Part shown: piece after piece, positions 1 through 10,696 of the stretch
Numbering within the stretch: position 1 is the first letter of the stretch
Layout: the number at the start of each line of letters is the position of its first letter
Assembly: GCA_031772625.1 (NCBI GenBank)
Contig: CM062815.1
Coordinates: 115,638,989-115,702,988 of the forward strand
Reading direction: 5' to 3'
Origin: Pinus tabuliformis
Lineage: Eukaryota > Streptophyta > Pinopsida > Pinales > Pinaceae
DNA: 64,000 nucleotides
Notes under the pieces: generated by a model
What the model was told of the DNA's origin: nothing
What the model saw: only the letters and a program-made list of their open reading frames with translations
Databases searched by the model: none
Translations under genes and position numbers: made by a program

Positions 1-270
1 AGACCATGCATCTGTAGCATTTTCTATATGGACATACATTTCATCATTTACAAAAGATTTAATAAGAGCTAAGGCTTTGGCATTATTAACTTCCCATTTT
101 GCTAGTGCAGCTACATTTGTGGGTTTATTCGGCTTAATATCTCCATCACATATACCCTGCCATAATTCGTTGTAAATGAGAGTGCTTTCGATGAGACGGT
201 GCCATGTTTTATAAGATTTTGTGCCTTCAAGTTTGCTGGAATCAGAAAACAAATTAATCAACTTAGACAT
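1..270 (-). CDS. Copia-type gag, N-terminal part, open at window edge
   Basis: The reverse complement is open for 90 codons from an ATG at 270-268 to the left edge, with no stop. It reads MSKLINLFSDSSKLEG, then IESTLIYNELWQGICDGD, then ALALIKSFVNDEMYVHIENA. This is the pattern of the N-terminal gag domain of plant Ty1/Copia elements (UBN2/DUF4219 type), with conserved Trp residues in KTWHRLIE and NELWQG. The product would be the capsid precursor that packages element RNA. No lesion is visible in the part seen. The matching primer site and LTR appear to lie at 9959-10418, split from this start by the element at 524-8583. Recognition is from memory of the family; the C-terminal part and pol are outside the window. 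Confidence 0.8.
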   Translation of the reverse strand, partial: MSKLINLFSDSSKLEGTKSYKTWHRLIESTLIYNELWQGICDGDIKPNKPTNVAALAKWEVNNAKALALIKSFVNDEMYVHIENATDAWS

Positions 271-518
271 TGTAGCATTGAAGCTTCGCACCAAGAATTA
301 GAACAAAAATGTCAAGATGGGCAACACAACACTCAACACACCACGCAAAAAACACGATCTATCGGGGCTTGGCCTTGACCCTCATATAATCGTTGAAGCA
401 AGAGAAAAATGACTGAGCTTTGCACTTGGCTCTAGTCAATTTCTCAAAAATTACAAGGTAACTTTCAAAATTTGACTTTTACAATGATGTTCTTGCAAAA
501 CTTGGTAAAAAAAAGGTT
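271..518 (-). other. Leader of the left Copia element, left half
   Basis: Non-coding sequence directly upstream of the Copia gag ATG on the minus strand. It is interrupted by the insertion at 524-8583 and continues at 8589-9958. I see no ORF or repeat in it. Confidence 0.45.
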
Positions 519-523
519 ACCCC
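519..523. repeat. Target-site duplication ACCCC, left copy
   Basis: ACCCC directly precedes the TG end of the left LTR. The same five bases follow the CA end of the right LTR at 8584-8588. A perfect 5-bp duplication is the mark of integrase-mediated insertion and fixes the element borders. Confidence 0.85.
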
Positions 524-1565
524 TGTTGTAGGGAAAAGTATCCGATTCAGATGACCCTATCCCACTCTAAGGGTGATAGTACCTCAGCAACAACTGTAAA
601 GAAAACTACTTAAGGTTTACTTCTTTACGAAAGCAAGAGAGAATGAGGAAATGCACTAACCGTTGCCTTGCGCTTAATGTCGAATCCAAACTCTTCTCTT
701 CGCTGCTTGCTCCCAACTCCTTGCTCTTTTGCTGGCCCAACTACAATGAGATCCTGCAAAATAACAAAGAAGGAAACTACAAGAAGCATGCAATCATAAC
801 TGATTCAAGGATTAGCATAAATCAAATATACAATTATCACAACACATCATTGAAACAAGTGCATATAGAAGAACCCCAATAGCTTTTATTAATGAAGAAG
901 TAAAGTTCTGAGAGAGTTACAACCATTGAAGGCCCCAATCCAGCAACACCTCCCAGCAGAAAGAATTTCTCCTCTTCACCTCCTTCAAGCAATCACCCAA
1001 TAGTTCTATAGTGAAACCAACAGCATATCATTACTTTGCACAAAATTCCAGCCTCCTGAGCTCATAGGGGAGAGCTCAATATATAGATGAATTGAGAAAG
1101 GATGAGTCAGCTTGCAACTGATGTGTAGCTGCCTTGTGTCCTCTCTCTCTTCAATTGATCTTCAGTTCTTGAGTCCACTTGGAGAACCTTGCTTCCACTT
1201 GGAGAAACAGAGCCTCTGACTCATCACAAGGCGAAATCCCTGATCCAAGTGTCATTTTTGGAAGATTCCAGAGCAATGACTCAGTGTGCCACTTGTCCCA
1301 TCTCGCTCAGCGCAGGTGGCCTTTGTTCCACTTGCTTTGCAACGCAGGTACACCATGGAGGAGTTGAGTTTCAGCGCAGAAGCCTAGTGGAGCACCTGCT
1401 TTGATTTCAGGATTGCTTGTTTTTGAGTGTTTTCAGGTGGAGAACTGATCTGAGAGATGTTGGTTTGTTGACCTTGTTCCTCTAGGGGTAGGAACATCAT
1501 GTTTAGGGACTTTGGATCCCTTGGATTATTGACAATTCATGCAAGGCACAAAATTGTCTATAACA
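524..1565 (-). repeat. Left LTR (3' LTR in element sense)
   Basis: Begins TGTTGTAGGG and ends TCTATAACA on the plus strand. It matches 7542-8583 over its full length with the same length and about 8 substitutions. An 79-codon open stretch inside it occurs in both copies and has no coding features. Confidence 0.95.
1078..1087 (-). promoter_or_regulatory. Candidate TATA box in left LTR
   Basis: On the minus strand the LTR contains CATCTATATATTG about 480 bp after its start, at the usual place for an LTR promoter. The identical site lies at 8096-8105 in the other LTR, which would drive the element's transcript. Confidence 0.5.
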
Positions 1566-1580
1566 GATGCCCCCTAAAGT
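1566..1580 (-). other. Polypurine tract next to 3' LTR
   Basis: Read on the minus strand, ACTTTAGGGGGCATC stands directly before the LTR start. It is a short G-rich purine tract of the kind that primes plus-strand DNA synthesis. Confidence 0.55.
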
Positions 1581-4239
1581 ATGAGGTCGTTTATCGGGTG
1601 AAATGCTTTATTAGGAGGATCCGAAGTTCATTCAATCTGCTGAGAAGTGTCCTGTAATAAGATACAATACAATACATTATTTTTCATTCTTTTTCATGAT
1701 CTAGCTGAGGCGGGCATTCCCATGCTCAGCTTTATAAATTCATTTTGGTACATAACACAGACGATCGTCTGATAATAGACTGATAATTCTCTGCTGAAAT
1801 TATCATCCTTTGAGAAGGATGATCATCTGCTGCAATGATGTACATATCAAATGTCTTTATATCCTGAATATATATCGCAGCCCGGATGGATGAAACTAGA
1901 TCCGGGGTCTTCAATCTCTTCCGATCTTCACTCGATGTACAAGTCGATCCATGTGAGAATTTCTTGAAGTCGAACATGGAAAGACATCGCTTGATTACCG
2001 ATCAATGATGTAAACCGTTAACAAGCGCGAGAGGAATCACCGATAAGGATGATGACCCTCAAGGTACGGCAGTACAATTCACATGGTGGGAATAAAGGAC
2101 TTGGCGTCGACCACCATGCAAAATCTTCTGGTCGAAGGTCATTGATGTATACCTGTCGCCGGAAGTGAGAAACTTGCCATTGAGGCATGCAAGCTTCAAA
2201 GTATTGAAGGGGGGTGTTCCTAGATCAACTCCTTGGATAATGAGCTGATGTCGACAAGGAGGGATCCGTCAAAGGAGGGCCTTAATGAATCCCACATCAG
2301 TGACACGGAACGGAGCTAGTGATTGTGATGAGGTGAAAACAAACTGTGATGTATGATTCAGGGTGGCGGTCATGAAATGGATGAAGGACAATGTATGGCA
2401 GTGGATGGGACATGGTTGACTCTTTGCATAACAACATCTCTTGAACATATAACGACACTGATGTGATGGATTGGTAGCATTACCCCAAATGTGGATGGTG
2501 TGGCGAGGACCATGGTGATGAGACCGGTGAATGAAACAACCCAACCCGATGTGATACGAAGGACAAAGTGTCATGTTCAAGAGCGACTTGCTACCATTAA
2601 AGCTGCGAGGTTCTCCCAATTTTTCCCCAGTCATTGCTGACCAGTACCTCTTTATTTTTATCAAGCTTGAGGAGGATAACATATGCTTGTTCTATAACCT
2701 GCCCTTCGGGCAAGCCCATCGCTATGTTTTAACGAGCCTAGCGATAGGGAAACTCGTTCTCGTCTAAAGACAAGTTTGTCGCTATTTAATGAATTTAACG
2801 AGTCTAACGACAAGGATATCTCGGTCCTTTTCATTTTTAGAGAGTCTGAAAAGGTACATAAAGTCAACTCCAAAATTCATTTTTCGTCATCTAATCCCTT
2901 AAGTCCGAAAAAGTATAAAACAATACAGAAGGGATGAATTTTCGATTGCTTTAACGAGCCGAACAAAACAAGCGCTCGATCTTTTTGTGCAATAATCCCT
3001 CAGGTCCAAAAAGATTAAAATCTAGAGGAGGGATAGCTCTTCCGGTCGTTTAACGAGCTGGAAGGCCAAAACTCGGCAAACTTTTCATATTTTACGAGTC
3101 AGTGAAAAGAGCTCAAAGAAGACTCGTCTTTTGAGGAACGAGTGATGAACAGGGCAGCAGCAGATTCCAGGTACAGGTTGGAATTTTCCAATCACGGCAG
3201 TGTCACAAGGATGGCTTAGTGAAATCACTCTTCGCAGCTGTTCCTCAAAATGGGTAAACAAACATATGGAGATGAACGATTGGCCAAATGAACGGATGGA
3301 GGTGATGGCATATAAACACGACCAATGGCTTTTAATATGGCAGTCAAAGGTTACATTTACCAAAGTTATTTACCGGTTCATTTTTTCTGGGTGAGCTTGA
3401 ACTCTAGGGGAAGATTGCTCACAACTTATGTTTATTTTTTAACGAGCATGAACTATGTATTAAAATTGCTCGGATCTTGCGTTTATTTTTTAACGAGCAT
3501 GAACATTGCTAAAACTGCTCGAATATACCAGTCATAATACAAGGAACGCCTCAGGTGAGGTATTCTTATTTAAGGAGCTATACCTCACTAGCTACTCCAA
3601 TTTGGCAAGTTTTAACTTTTGCCCCACATCCTTTCTTTATGCAAGCTGGAAACGGCTAATCCTACGAGTTTAACGGGTTAGACCTACAGGTTTAAAGGGA
3701 GGACCTAAAAATTTAAAAAAATAAATAGTCGTCCCATGCTTGCATTCCAAAAGGTTCGCATGCCCCCAGGTATAAAGTATAATTTCTAGGTTCGTCCTCT
3801 TACTTATTATCCGAAAAATGGTTTTGTTCGCTGCCGCAAACTAAACTCTTTTTTCCGGCGATGTCTATTACTAGGTTGCTAAGGATGGTGACTACTTGTT
3901 GCAGCAACTTCATCTCTTTCTTTGGAGGCTGCCCCTACTTATCCTTTAAAACATATGTTTTAATGGGTGAGGCTTGAACTCTAAAGATGGTGGCTACTTG
4001 CCACCACAAATGGATCTCCTTCCTCAGGAGAGCCTAATTTCTAGACAAAGGGAGCCGATTATTTCGCTCACATAACTTTGACAAAAGAATTTTATCCTAG
4101 AACAACCCTCTCTTCCTTCTTTCGGACGGGGTACGGACTAGTCATATTCTTCTGCGGAAATTAACTTTATACCCAAGATTTCCTCTGCCCAAGGCAGGCC
4201 AGGGTGCATGCCCCCTGGGTCCTAGTTCTTTCTTCCGAA
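1581..4239 (-). other. Non-coding 3' part of the element, no pol domains
   Basis: This 2.7-kb stretch lies where pol would be expected downstream of protease. All six frames are broken into short pieces and I recognise no reverse transcriptase, RNase H or integrase motif. It contains the recurring TTTAACGAG motif described separately. Confidence 0.6.
2726..3500 (+). repeat. Interspersed TTTTAACGAGC motif array
   Basis: TTTTAACGAGC or a one- to two-base variant occurs near 2726, 2794, 2950, 3049, 3091, 3436 and 3487, and again near 3669 and 5981 outside this span. Several copies are followed 20-35 bases later by the complement GCTCG (for example 3436 with GCTCG near 3468). Spacing is irregular, so it is not a simple tandem array. 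Confidence 0.6.
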
Positions 4240-4467
4240 TCACTCGCATTCATCGGGAAGTAGAACCGGGGGTGGAGGCATTCCTTGAGAGAATAAACCG
4301 TTAAGGGATGGTATTTGACTATTTGCGATGCGTGATCCTAGAAATGAAAGTTGGTCTACAAGCTTGACCATTCTTCCTTCGTGCGGAAAACACATAACTC
4401 TAAAGAGTGAGGACACTATCGCCTCCATGCAATATATATAGTCTCGTCCAAGGAGTAGGTTATAAAC
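4240..4467 (-). CDS. Protease C-terminal part, beyond an in-frame UAG
   Basis: This continues the frame of the gag-protease gene directly after its UAG stop (4470-4468). It starts VYNLLLGRDYIYC, the conserved segment that follows the active-site half of plant Gypsy retropepsins, and runs on through FRVMCFPHEGR and VDQLSFLGS to a stop at 4240. The protease fold therefore spans the stop codon. The neighbouring codons agree with the family, so the stop looks like a single-base lesion or a suppressible codon rather than the natural end. No independent start is expected. Confidence 0.75.
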   Translation of the reverse strand, partial: VYNLLLGRDYIYCMEAIVSSLFRVMCFPHEGRMVKLVDQLSFLGSRIANSQIPSLNGLFSQGMPPPPVLLPDECE

Positions 4468-5832
4468 CTAGGGTCCCTGGACGACCATGGCGTTCATATG
4501 AACTGTCTTCCCCTTCAATGTAACTGGAACATTGGGGAGAATCCCTAACGGGCGACTGGTTCCTTTATCAAAACCCGATAGATTTCTCATCTCAGGTAAA
4601 AGCGCCGGGGAACCCAGTGCTTTCCAAGCAATAGAGGAAAGGATACTCACAGATGCCCCTTCATCAATGATAGTTCCAGCCATCACCATTCTGTAGATTT
4701 GGACGATGATTCTGAATGGGATACTGGCTGGTAACCGGGGTCTGCCTAGTTGATTCCAATCAAAGGATACAACTAGGTTGCTTGGTGGTGGGACCGAATA
4801 CACGGCCGGATACGACCCTGACGATGTTCCTTCCTGCGATAAAGGAATGGGCGCATTGCCCTGATGCTCATCAGAGTCTGTGTTGATGAAAAGAATATGG
4901 ACGGTGTCATCCTTATCCCCTTCAGTGAGGGTGTCATTTGAAGATGGGTCTTCAATGATGGAGTCATTTGAGGATGAAACCTCTGAAGGGAGAACCGGGT
5001 CAACTGCCGTTTCGACCTTTAGACTTTCGTCTGGTCTGGATTCAGCAGGTTCATTCTCAATGACTGACACTTCAGCTGACCACTTGAGCGGGCCAGCTGG
5101 ATTTTCAACTATCGAGGGATTAGGCACGAGTTTTTGGTATCCAGGAGGAAGTCGTAACGGTGATACCGGACGATCTTCCAAAATTCTCTTCGCCTCATCT
5201 AAGAATGGACATCGGTGGATGGCGTGATCGCCTTCACACAACATACAGGGTGATCTTGGTCTCCCTTTTCGTCCTTCACTCTCGCTAGTTGACGGACTGC
5301 AATCAACATGACTACCAGAGGTTGATGCTACCGGATTGTGCAACCTGGGGGACCAGTCCCTTAGTATCCGGGGAATACAAGGACAATCACGATGGAAGTG
5401 GGTCCCTTTGCAAATGACACATGGCGATTTAGGCCCGGTCGGTGCGGTGTGTGGATTTTTGTCAGATGTCTTTTGCTTGCCCCCAGTCGCCTTCGCCATA
5501 GGCCCCTTCTGCTTCTTTTCTCTCTTCTTCTTTTCCTTTTTCTCCATGGGAGGCTGACTTTTGCCGGCTCTACCTTGCGAAGATGAAGGATCAGAGGAAG
5601 AATTGTAAGAAGTGGAAGGCTGGGGGGTAGTTCTAGACTGGTCTGACTGTTGATTCGACTGCTCAGGATTAGTGGTGATCTGAACTACATTAGTTGAAAA
5701 GAGCCATACAGGTAGGCCAATTGTCAATCCTGGAAGTGACAATGTGGCCATATGAGGCGCACCAACATCTCCCCAAGAGGAGAAGGGATTGGGACTTCCG
5801 CCAAGGTGACTTCCTTGGTTGGTGGGCTCCAT
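4468..5832 (-). CDS. Gag-protease polyprotein with two zinc knuckles
   Basis: An open frame of 454 aa from ATG at 5832-5830; a longer TTG-initiated frame to 5853 is less likely in a plant. Order seen: a Gln/Ser-rich region, a Lys-rich patch (about residues 97-112), two Cys-X2-Cys-X3-His-X4-Cys knuckle-like motifs (about 138-150 and 196-208; the usual spacing is X4 before His), an acidic low-complexity region, and a retropepsin active-site segment IIDEGASVSIL with the catalytic Asp near 390. The product would bind and package RNA and cleave itself. The frame ends at UAG inside the protease domain, and the rest of the domain is in the same frame downstream (4467-4240). No capsid-like domain is obvious in the first 100 residues. 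Long for a decayed element, so probably recent. Confidence 0.8.
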   Translation of the reverse strand: MEPTNQGSHLGGSPNPFSSWGDVGAPHMATLSLPGLTIGLPVWLFSTNVVQITTNPEQSNQQSDQSRTTPQPSTSYNSSSDPSSSQGRAGKSQPPMEKKEKKKREKKQKGPMAKATGGKQKTSDKNPHTAPTGPKSPCVICKGTHFHRDCPCIPRILRDWSPRLHNPVASTSGSHVDCSPSTSESEGRKGRPRSPCMLCEGDHAIHRCPFLDEAKRILEDRPVSPLRLPPGYQKLVPNPSIVENPAGPLKWSAEVSVIENEPAESRPDESLKVETAVDPVLPSEVSSSNDSIIEDPSSNDTLTEGDKDDTVHILFINTDSDEHQGNAPIPLSQEGTSSGSYPAVYSVPPPSNLVVSFDWNQLGRPRLPASIPFRIIVQIYRMVMAGTIIDEGASVSILSSIAWKALGSPALLPEMRNLSGFDKGTSRPLGILPNVPVTLKGKTVHMNAMVVQGP

Positions 5833-7520
5833 ACTTTTCAACTGAAAGATCAACGCGGGAATAACAGGTGATTATGTTCCGATTAAAATAAATTTTATTA
5901 ACGACGCTTTAGACACAACTTTGCTTTTTCATGTTTTAAGAGTCGAGAAAAAGCTAAAGATGACTCTAGTCTACTTCGATGTTTTAACGAGCCCGAAGTG
6001 ACAAATGCTCGGATGGACTTTTTCAGTTATAGAGTTTGAAAAAGGCCAAAAGAAACTTCTCTGGAGTTCTAGGCAGAGGGTGTGCCAAACTTTTCGCGAA
6101 ACCACAGAATACGTTTTACGGTACGGGTGGTCGATCTTCGTGAATGCTGTGTTCACTGCATCGCGATCAGTAGGGCGGCCGACACGGCTTCCTATGGATA
6201 AAGGCTTTGTTCCTATAGGGGTCTCCCAATATATACGCGACGGTACGTGGGAGCACAAGTCCGTATTAGTGCCACCGACTCTCAGGAGGAATCACCCACC
6301 TTCGTAGAGATCGACAGTCACTATGTTTAACGACGCCGGAACACGTCTCTACCTAGACCTCTATGTGTTTGCGTTATGTTTCAAAGTGTTGTTATGTAAA
6401 TTGAATTTATTTTAATGTTGATCTTGCTTAGCAGTTTGCCTTTAAGGATCACCACGAGATGTATGTAACAAATTCCTGAATGCAGTCTAAGATGAGAAGC
6501 AAACTTTTCAATCTTTCAACTTTGAAAATCTTAACTACTGAGGGAAAAGAAAGGCAAATCTTTTCACACAGATCATAGAGCACACACTAATGCAAAATTT
6601 CCTAAATCGTCATGCAAACAGTCAAATGCAAAATGCACAATTTATGTATTTTCTTTTCCCTTTCTTAATGTTGATGGGTTACAAAAAGAAAGTTGTTATA
6701 TAACTTTGATTTCGATTTAAAGCGAAAGTAAACAAGCTTGTCCAAAATCAAAAGACACCTTAAGATTTACTTGTTTTAATCACTAGAAATACATGAAATC
6801 AAACCATAATGACGAAAGTAAAAAGACTAATCAGCTATGGACAGCCAACAAGCTAACTCTTTAGACCAGCAAAATGCCTAACACAGGTTCAGATCTAAGA
6901 GGCCAAAGCAAGACTAGTTTACTCTTCGTTATGGGAAATTGTAAATGAAGTAAGAAATACAAAAGAACAAATACAATTTCGTTATATAACAGAGGCGGAA
7001 TGATGGCAAGTAAGGTTGGTTTCAGAACAGGTACAAGACTGGTAACTGGCTGCAAAATCTATAGTGAAAACAGACAAGAAAAAGGGAGGAAACCCCAAAT
7101 GCACTAGGCAAAATTGGGCCAACGCAGGTGCTGCTCAGCCAGTCTGGCTCTCAGCGCAGGTAGCCCCTTCGGGACCTGCGTTGCAAAGCAAGTAGCCTGT
7201 GTACTACCTGCTTTGGAAAACGAAAGTTGCGTTTTCATAGTTTCCGGGTCACAATTTTCTCAAAAATGCACAGTTTTTGCTCAAATCAGAAGCAATCAGT
7301 CAAGCACACACAAAGGGATGATTAGGAGGATGAAAAGCTATCACTAAGAGCTTACAAGGATCCTTGTAGATCAGCTCTTCAAATCATGAACATGCTCAGA
7401 AATGAGCCAGAGTAGCTGCCCTCTACTTCGCTTTTGATATAGTCAAAAGCTTTTCGATTTGGTACTCTTTTGTTCAGGAAATGAATAGCAAAATACTACA
7501 AACAATCAAACAGATACGAT
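5833..7520 (-). other. Long leader between primer site and gag
   Basis: About 1.7 kb without a recognisable protein. It contains further TTTAACGAG-like motifs near 5935-5995 and 6330, and the hairpin at 7153-7180. Plant LTR elements often carry long leaders with packaging signals; none can be pinpointed here. Confidence 0.5.
7153..7180. other. Leader hairpin CGCAGGT / ACCTGCG
   Basis: CGCAGGT near 7155 and its complement ACCTGCG near 7174 can pair across a 12-base loop (AGCCCCTTCGGG). The right arm is the start of a 20-base segment that is also present in the LTR in opposite orientation. Confidence 0.5.
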
Positions 7521-7538
7521 TCCCCAGCGGAGTTGCCA
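7521..7538 (-). other. Primer-binding site of the 524-8583 element
   Basis: The minus strand reads TGGCAACTCCGCTGGGGA three bases downstream of the LTR end. The TGG start and 18-base length match a tRNA-primed site. I do not assign the tRNA; it is not the initiator-Met site used by most Copia elements. Confidence 0.7.
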
Positions 7539-7541
7539 GTT

Positions 7542-8583
7542 TGTTGTAGGGAAAAGTATCCGATTCGGATGACCCTATCCCACTCTAAGGGTGATAGTAC
7601 CTCAGCAACAACTGTAAAGAAAACTACTTAAGGTTTACTTCTTTACGAAAGCAAGAGAGAATGAGGAAATGCACTAACCGTTGCCTTGCGCTTAATGTCG
7701 AATCCAAACTCTTCTCTTCGCTGCTTGCTCCCAACTCCTTGCTCTTTTGCTGGCCCAGCTACAATGAGATCCTGCAAAATAACAAAGAAGGAAACTACAA
7801 GAAGCATGCAATCATAACTGATTCAAGGATTAGCATAAATCAAATATACAATTACCACAACACATCATTGAAACAAGTGCATATAGAAGAACCTCAATAG
7901 CTTTTATTAATGAAGAAGTAAAGTTCTGAGAGAGTTACAACCATTGAAGGCCCCAATCCAGCAACACCTCCCAGCAGAAAGAATTTCTCCTCTTCACCTC
8001 CTTCAAGCAATCACCCAATAGTTCTATAGTGAAACCAACAGCATATCATTACTTTGCACAAAATTCCAGCCTCCTGAGCTCATAGGGGAGAGCTCAATAT
8101 ATAGATGAATTGAGAAAGGATGAGTCAGCTTGCAACTGATGTGTAGCTGCCTTGTGTCCTCTCTCTCTTCAGTTGATCTTCAGTTCTTGAGTCCACTTGG
8201 AGAACCTTGCTTCCACTTGGAGAAACAGAGCCTCTGACTCATCACAAGGCGAAATCCCTGATCCAAGTGTCATTTTTGGAAGATTCCAGAGCAATGACTC
8301 AGTGTGCCACTTGTCCCATCTCGCTCAGCGCAGGTGGCCTTTGTTCCACTTGCTTTGCAACGCAGGTACACCATGGAGGAGTTGAGTTTCAGCGTAGAAG
8401 CCTAGTGGAGCACCTGCTTTGATTTCAGGATTGCTTGTTTTTGAGTGTTTTCAGGTGGAGAACTGATCTGAGAGCTGTTGGTTTGCTGACCTTGTTCCTC
8501 TAGGGGTAGGAACATCATGTTTAGGGACTTTGGATCCCTTGGATTATTGACAATTCATGCAAGGCACAAAATTGTCTATAACA
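7542..8583 (-). repeat. Right LTR (5' LTR in element sense)
   Basis: A full-length copy of 524-1565 with the same 1042-bp length. By eye the differences are single substitutions, mostly transitions. It carries the candidate TATA box at 8096-8105. Confidence 0.95.
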
Positions 8584-8588
8584 ACCCC

Positions 8589-9958
8589 CCCCCCCTCAAA
8601 GTAAAATTACTTTGAGTTACATTGTCACACTTATCTCTCCAGAAACAAATTACAAAGAAAAAAACTCCTTATTACTCCAAAAATTACAAATTTCAATCGC
8701 ACCTTATTTCTCCACCAAAATACAAAATTTCAAAATATAATTACACCTTATCACTCCATTAAAAAAAACTCCACCTTATTACTTCATTAACTTTAATTTA
8801 TTTAAAATCCCATTTAAAAGAATTTCATCGAATCCCTATTTAACAAAGTGAGTTTCAATCTACTTTTGAAAGGCACACTTTAAACCATTCATAGAGCACA
8901 CATCGTGTCAATGAACTGAGAAATATAATTCAACAAAATTCTTGTACCATTTACAAAATCGCTTCGCTGGCTAGGTGGCAACACTGGCTTCGCTGGCTGG
9001 CTTAGCTAGCTAGCTGACAACGTTGGTTTTGAAGACTCTTGTTACAGTCTCGTGTTCCTGGGGAGGCCGACATGGGAGTGCAAGGTCATCACTTTCATTA
9101 ACCTTCCCCTATCTGTTTACATTCATTGATTTCCTTATTCGTCTTTACTGGCTACAAAACATGATGAGATGTCATTATCTGTTCTAGCGTTCTTATTGGT
9201 ATCGTTGCCTCTTTTGTTTATGAATGATTGGACGGGAGAGTTAAGGGATGAGAAGGCGGTTGCAGCCAGCAATTCGTTTCCGCTGCCTATGAGTCCGAAC
9301 GAAGTGATGAACACCACCACTGTGTGTTCCACACCATCAGAGTTACAAGCTCTTGTTCCTAGAACCAAGGCGGTGTCCTACCCGTCTTATTTCTGTACAA
9401 CTTGGATTTGTATTCCCATTATAAAGTTTCTGTCACCATCAATTCAAAGGCAATTAACAATGTTCCGACAGCTAGAAAATTACTTCTCTTTGGTCACCAA
9501 GCACGCGGCTACATGCGGATGCGACGAGCATTTCATTTTGTTGCAGACAGTGGGGACTCGTGGAGTCCACAGGCTCTCATCTACAGCTGAAATTCTATTG
9601 ACAACGCAGTTTTCACCACATTGACAACGAGCTCTATGTAGCTTCAACGCAGTTTTCAGCACAAACAATTCAATGGAATTTAGCGATTGGGAAATGATCT
9701 TCAACACAGTTTTCAACACAAACAATTCAATGGAATTTGGCGATTGGAAAATGATCTTCAACGTAGTTTTGATAATAATTCACAATATTGATTTTTAGAT
9801 TTAAAAATCTAAAATCATTAAAATAGTAACATTTCTTCTCTTTGGAACAAAAAACTTGACAACTTTCGTACCAGTCATTCGCTGAACAATTCAATGGAGT
9901 TTTCCAAAAACTTGTAGAGCTAGAATCTCCTTCTCAAATCAACTGTAGCATCACTAGT
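8589..9958 (-). other. Leader of the left Copia element, right half
   Basis: Non-coding sequence between the Copia primer site (9959-9970) and the insertion point of the 524-8583 element. A 151-codon plus-strand frame at 9169-9624 has no family features. The total leader of about 1.6 kb is long for Copia, so a further insertion or a captured segment is possible. Confidence 0.4.
9650..9770 (+). repeat. Two tandem copies of a 57-bp unit
   Basis: The unit starting AACAATTCAATGGAATTT occurs at 9664 and 9721 with few changes, and a partial copy follows near 9887. It lies inside the Copia leader. Confidence 0.75.
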
Positions 9959-9970
9959 GCTCCGATACCA
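9959..9970 (-). other. Primer-binding site, initiator tRNA-Met type
   Basis: The minus strand reads TGGTATCGGAGC, one base from the standard TGGTATCAGAGC. It sits six bases from the CA end of the proposed LTR and points towards the gag start at 270, as expected for a minus-strand Copia element. Confidence 0.7.
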
Positions 9971-9976
9971 CAATAA

Positions 9977-10418
9977 TGGCAGAAGTGTCCTCAGACACGT
10001 AATTTTATTAATAAAAATAAATAATTAAATAATTAAATAATTAAATAAATAAATAATCTAAATAAAATAAATTAAATTACATAATTTGATTTTGCAAGAG
10101 TTTACACCCGAACATCCAAACACTCTTGCAATGAGCTATTTATAAGCTCCACGTCCTAACTACCTTTAATTATGAATCACTTATTAAATAACAAGTGTCC
10201 ATTTACAATAAATGCTATTCAAACCAACTAGTTAACAAATCTCCTAAAATAGAGCCTAAGATACGACACATTTGGAGAGTCGTATCTAGTTACAACAATA
10301 TACTAATTCTAAATAATTAAACATTCTAGAATAATAATTATTAATTCAATATCTTAAATTAATAATTATTTTATTTTAATTTTATAACCTATAAATTGTA
10401 ATTTTGGATCATCTAACA
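9977..10418 (-). repeat. Probable 5' LTR of the left Copia element
   Basis: Borders are inferred: minus-strand TGTTAGATGATCC at 10418 and CTTCTGCCA at 9977, six bases from the primer site. It is AT-rich with an AATTA-type microsatellite near 10005-10075. The partner LTR would be left of the window, so the outer border cannot be verified. Confidence 0.55.
10135..10147 (-). promoter_or_regulatory. Candidate TATA box of Copia LTR
   Basis: The minus strand reads GCTTATAAATAGC, a good plant TATA box, about 270 bp from the LTR start and 160 bp before its end. Confidence 0.5.
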
Positions 10419-10696
10419 GTCACCTTTAACAACCAGGTGGAAGAATTAGCACTGTGTTTATAAAATGGTGTCAACTCCTTGAACATAGTGGGTGATTTTA
10501 CGCTAATCATTTAAAATTGTATTAGGATTCTCAAGAATGGCTCCCATCTAGTAGATGAAACTTCCATAATCATGTTAAGAATAATATATCTATTAAAAAT
10601 ATTTGATAAAGTTAATCTATTCCATGTGCTACGAGCCAACAACCAGATGGCAGACATTTAGGCAAATGCAGGGGTTATATTAGGACTTGGTATAGT

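Larger units (their letters stand above)
524..8583 (-). mobile_element. Complete non-autonomous LTR retrotransposon, gag-protease only
   Basis: Two direct LTRs of 1042 bp (524-1565 and 7542-8583), a 5-bp target duplication, a primer-binding site next to the right LTR (7521-7538) and a purine tract next to the left LTR give a minus-strand element of 8060 bp. The LTRs differ at about 8 positions by eye, so the insertion is young. The only recognisable coding sequence is gag plus a retropepsin-like protease (4240-5832). No reverse transcriptase, RNase H or integrase motif is visible in the remaining 5 kb, so movement would need enzymes supplied by another element. The Gypsy assignment rests on the protease sequence style (YNLLLGRDY after the active site) and the non-Met primer site, and is inference. 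Confidence 0.9.

Noticed and set aside
643..882. 79-codon ORF, repeated at 7661-7900
   Set aside because: It lies inside the two LTR copies and has no coding features; its repetition simply reflects the LTR pair.
9169..9624. 151-codon plus-strand ORF
   Set aside because: It lies in the Copia leader, opposite to the element's sense, and has no recognisable features.
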